Positions 5,439 through 7,094 of a stretch of DNA of 7,094 nt are shown here, one piece after another. The notes beneath the pieces were generated by a model that saw only the letters and a program-made list of their open reading frames with translations, made no database searches and was not told where the DNA came from. The position numbers and the translations under genes are program-made. The stretch comes from Pseudarthrobacter sp. GTDB taxonomy: Bacteria; Actinomycetota; Actinomycetes; Actinomycetales; Micrococcaceae. How positions within the stretch are numbered: the stretch's first letter is position 1; each line of letters begins with the position of its first letter. Location: the NCBI GenBank assembly GCA_013362385.1, contig JABFWC010000019.1, positions 1 to 7,094 on the forward strand, written 5' to 3'.

Positions 5439-5450
5439 GACACACCCCTT

Positions 5451-5475
5451 CCACGGCAGCACCCTGCGGCCGTGG
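5451..5475 (-). promoter_or_regulatory. Leader hairpin touching the membrane-peptide ribosome binding site
   Basis: A perfect 7-bp inverted repeat, CCACGGC (5451-5457) and GCCGTGG (5469-5475), encloses an 11-base loop. In the minus-strand transcript it lies immediately upstream of ATG 5438, and its 3' arm shares three bases (5451-5453) with the GGAAGGGG ribosome binding site (5446-5453). It could modulate ribosome access. There is no T-run to suggest a terminator. Confidence 0.35.
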
Positions 5476-5510
5476 ATTCAGTCAACACCGGCGCGGGGAG
5501 CCGGACCGGG

Positions 5511-5563
5511 TCCTTGATACTTCCCTAACGCTCCTGGACCCGATCCTTACGCATCCCTAACAC
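5511..5563 (-). repeat. Phased ~11-bp direct repeats, possible response-regulator sites
   Basis: Read on the minus strand, the sequence holds GTTAGGGA (5561-5554), CGTAAGGA (5551-5544), CGTTAGGGA (5530-5522) and the weaker TATCAAGGA (5519-5511). The start spacings are about 10, 21 and 11 bp, so the copies fall on the same face of the helix. Tandem direct repeats at ~11 bp are typical of OmpR/PhoB-type response regulators. The array sits about 75-125 bases upstream of the 28-residue membrane peptide and 45-95 bases upstream of the divergent gene at 5608, so it could serve either. Confidence 0.4.
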
Positions 5564-5565
5564 CG

Positions 5566-5583
5566 GCCGCCTTTACCGGCGGC
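5566..5583. repeat. Short inverted repeat upstream of the 78-residue gene
   Basis: GCCGCC (5566-5571) and GGCGGC (5578-5583) form a 6-bp stem with a 6-base loop, 25 bases before ATG 5608. It could be part of the 5' leader or an operator. There is no T-run, so a terminator is unlikely. Confidence 0.3.
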
Positions 5584-5607
5584 ATCCCCGGGAGAGACAC
5601 TCATTCC

Positions 5608-5844
5608 ATGAAAATCCAAGAGTGGTGGCCCCTGGTCACCGCCGAAACCAGGAACTGGTTGATCGCGCACAACGGAGAACCCCTCACCCAGGCGGTCAGC
5701 GCCGAGATCCTTTCTGCCACACGCGGTGCCACGGAATCCGGATGGTGGGCCGGTGAGTCAGCGGACGGGCCCCAACTGACCGACGCGGCCGTGGACTGGA
5801 TCGAAACCATCGCCAACGGCGAGGACCCCGCGCCGATCGAATAG
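5608..5844 (+). CDS. Small acidic protein of unknown function (78 aa)
   Basis: I recall similar hypothetical proteins from Arthrobacter but know no function. The product is soluble, acidic and tryptophan-rich: WW at residues 6-7, W17, WW at 47-48 and W63. It opens MKIQEWWPLVTAETRNWLIA, and a second helix-like block reads LTDAAVDWIETIANGE. There is no signal peptide or membrane segment. Third codon positions are strongly G or C, so it is very likely real. GGGAGA at 5589-5594 stands 13 bases before the ATG, rather far for a ribosome binding site, so the start is probable but not certain. It is a single gene, convergent with the ROK regulator and divergent from the small membrane peptide. Confidence 0.75.
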   Translation: MKIQEWWPLVTAETRNWLIAHNGEPLTQAVSAEILSATRGATESGWWAGESADGPQLTDAAVDWIETIANGEDPAPIE

Positions 5845-5916
5845 GCAGGAGCGATTCCCGGCCTTCCGCACGAACGGCTGTTCCATGTAAGTTCAGCCTC
5901 CCAACAAGCTCCTCCG

Positions 5917-5940
5917 GGCCTCGCTGGAGTTCAGCGGGCC
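5917..5940. terminator. Candidate bidirectional terminator hairpin between convergent genes
   Basis: GGCC-T-CGCTG (5917-5926), loop GAGTT, and CAGCG-GGCC (5932-5940) make a 9-bp GC-rich stem with one bulged T. It lies between the convergent 78-residue gene (ends 5844) and the ROK gene (ends 5993). No U-tract follows on either strand, as is common for high-GC actinobacterial hairpins, so termination is inferred from position. Confidence 0.4.
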
Positions 5941-5992
5941 ACGGCGGACTGGATCCCCTGCTTTCCTGAAGCTGTCTTACAACCGCATGCGG

Positions 5993-7094
5993 TCATTCGA
6001 GCAGCAAGCCTCCTGAGCGGGGCGCCAGAACATGGTCGAGGACGATGCAAGCGGCTCCTACTGCGGTTATGTCCTCGCCGAGAACTGATCCCAGGAGCTC
6101 GACCTGATGGATCATGCCCATGGCCAGGCGATTGGCGAGGGCGGCGTGAAGGACCTCGAGGTATCGACGTGCCACGGGGGGCCATGACGGTCCACCGAAA
6201 ACGATGCCATCGACGTCGAGCAGGTTTGCGATGTCCTCTACGGCGCGCGCAAGGCGCGCGGCTGCTTCCTCGAGGAGGGCTGATGCACTCTCATCTCCTT
6301 CATCCGCCAAAGCTGCCAGCCTGCGGAAGTGTTCAGTGATTTGGCGAAGATCCGAATTTTCGACAGGGCCGGGCAGAATCCCCTCGCTGACACCGTCATT
6401 GACCAGCTCGGCTGGCATGATCGATATGCCCAGGCAGCCTTTTCGTCCGCACCCGCAGAGCCGGCCGCCGTCGCCCGTGGAAAAATGTCCGATCTCACCT
6501 ACGTTGTTTGAGGATCCCCGCACAACTTCGCCTTCCAGCACGACGGCCGCCCCGACGCCGCTGCCCAGGTAGACAAAGGCGAAGTTTTGGTCTGACCTGT
6601 TATCCCGCACCCAGAGCTCCGCGTGTGCTGCCGCGGCTGAATCCTTGTCCAGGAAGACCGGCAAATCCGTGGCCTTCCCGAGCGATTCCCGCAATTCCAC
6701 CCGCTCCCAGCCGGTTAGCATCGGGGGTCCGACAACTGCACCCTGATCAAATTCGATGGGTCCTGGTGCGGCGATGCCTACTCCCAGGACGCGCGTCCGC
6801 GGTATGTCGGTTTCGCTGATCAGGTCTTCTATCGCTTCCGCAATGCGCGCCACCGTTTCATCGGGTCCTGCCACGGCCACTACAGGAAGATGCCTGCGGT
6901 GCGCCACCGTACCTGCAAGGTCCAGCAGCACGAATGTGAGCATGGATGGATCCAGGTGGACTCCGATTGCATATTTGCTCTTGGGATCGATCGTGAGGGT
7001 GGTTCTGGGCTTGCCCTGGGGCACCTGGACTTTTCCGCTTTCCACGATCAGCCCCAAGTCCAGCAGCCGCCGGGCGATGTTTGAAAAGGTCTGC
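5993..7094 (-). CDS. ROK-family transcriptional regulator, N-terminus beyond the window
   Basis: Sugar-responsive repressor of the NagC/Mlc type: a winged helix joined to a sugar-kinase-like domain. The frame stays open to the right edge. The last visible residues, QTFSNIARRLLDLGLIVESG, are the recognition helix and wing, so the real start lies outside and the TTG at 7057 is not the start. Counting from that TTG, there is a GVGIAAPGP loop (92-100), the kinase-type aspartate D139 in LDKDS, the phosphate loop LGSGVGA (164-170), and GEIGH (187-191). The zinc site is H191, C201, C203 and C208, with the same spacing as Mlc. The conserved glutamate after the last cysteine (GCLE) is glycine here (GCLG), which fits a regulator with no kinase activity or with altered sugar contacts. 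The ligand and target genes are not in view; ROK regulators usually control adjacent sugar-uptake genes. Confidence 0.9.
   Translation of the reverse strand, partial: QTFSNIARRLLDLGLIVESGKVQVPQGKPRTTLTIDPKSKYAIGVHLDPSMLTFVLLDLAGTVAHRRHLPVVAVAGPDETVARIAEAIEDLISETDIPRTRVLGVGIAAPGPIEFDQGAVVGPPMLTGWERVELRESLGKATDLPVFLDKDSAAAAHAELWVRDNRSDQNFAFVYLGSGVGAAVVLEGEVVRGSSNNVGEIGHFSTGDGGRLCGCGRKGCLGISIMPAELVNDGVSEGILPGPVENSDLRQITEHFRRLAALADEGDESASALLEEAAARLARAVEDIANLLDVDGIVFGGPSWPPVARRYLEVLHAALANRLAMGMIHQVELLGSVLGEDITAVGAACIVLDHVLAPRSGGLLLE

Noticed and set aside
1..7094. tRNA, rRNA, CRISPR array or known riboswitch
   Set aside because: No cloverleaf, repeat-spacer pattern or recognisable riboswitch core was seen by eye; the only regular repeats are the IS21 ends and the four boxes at 5511-5563.

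Overview
The window looks like chromosomal or plasmid DNA of a high-GC actinobacterium, most likely Micrococcaceae (Arthrobacter or Pseudarthrobacter type). This rests on the strong G/C third-position bias, the actinobacterial style of ArsR and ArsC, GTG starts and an apparently leaderless promoter. The genus is inferred from memory of similar proteins, not from a search.

Layout. (1) Positions 1-2630 hold nearly all of an IS21-family insertion sequence on the minus strand: istA (DDE transposase) and istB (AAA+ helper), joined by an ATGA overlap and flanked by arrays of ~23-bp terminal transposase-binding repeats. The right tip (5'-TG read inward) is at about 2630; the left tip lies before the window. 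(2) 2631-3269 is a decayed stretch with one readable relic, the frameshifted N-terminus of a VOC/glyoxalase-like gene (3025-3149). (3) A small conserved-looking gene of unknown function follows (3270-3518), then a decayed antisense coding fragment (about 3577-3658). (4) 3674-5138 is a compact three-gene arsenic operon on the plus strand, arsR - aquaporin - arsC, each junction a 4-bp stop/start overlap. A 36-bp dyad covers its promoter and start codon. There is no arsB or ACR3 pump in the window.

(5) 5139-5607 is a mosaic of tiny reading frames and signals: a Cys-Cys peptide after arsC, a minus-strand 28-residue single-pass membrane protein with a good ribosome binding site, a 43-codon frame coupled to it, a hairpin that touches its ribosome binding site, and phased ~11-bp repeats upstream. 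(6) 5608-5844 encodes a 78-residue acidic protein of unknown function. (7) 5993-7094 is a ROK-family (NagC/Mlc-like) sugar-responsive regulator on the minus strand; its N-terminus runs off the right edge.

How the genes work together. ArsR should repress its own operon until As(III) or Sb(III) binds its cysteines. ArsC reduces arsenate to arsenite, and the aquaporin would let arsenite run out down its gradient. This is the logic described for the Sinorhizobium meliloti arsR-aqpS-arsC operon. The channel here has NPV in place of the first NPA box, and a valine where orthodox aquaporins have the selectivity-filter arginine, which fits transport of a solute other than water. The IS, the gene relics and the antisense fragment suggest the arsenic cassette sits in a rearranged accessory region.
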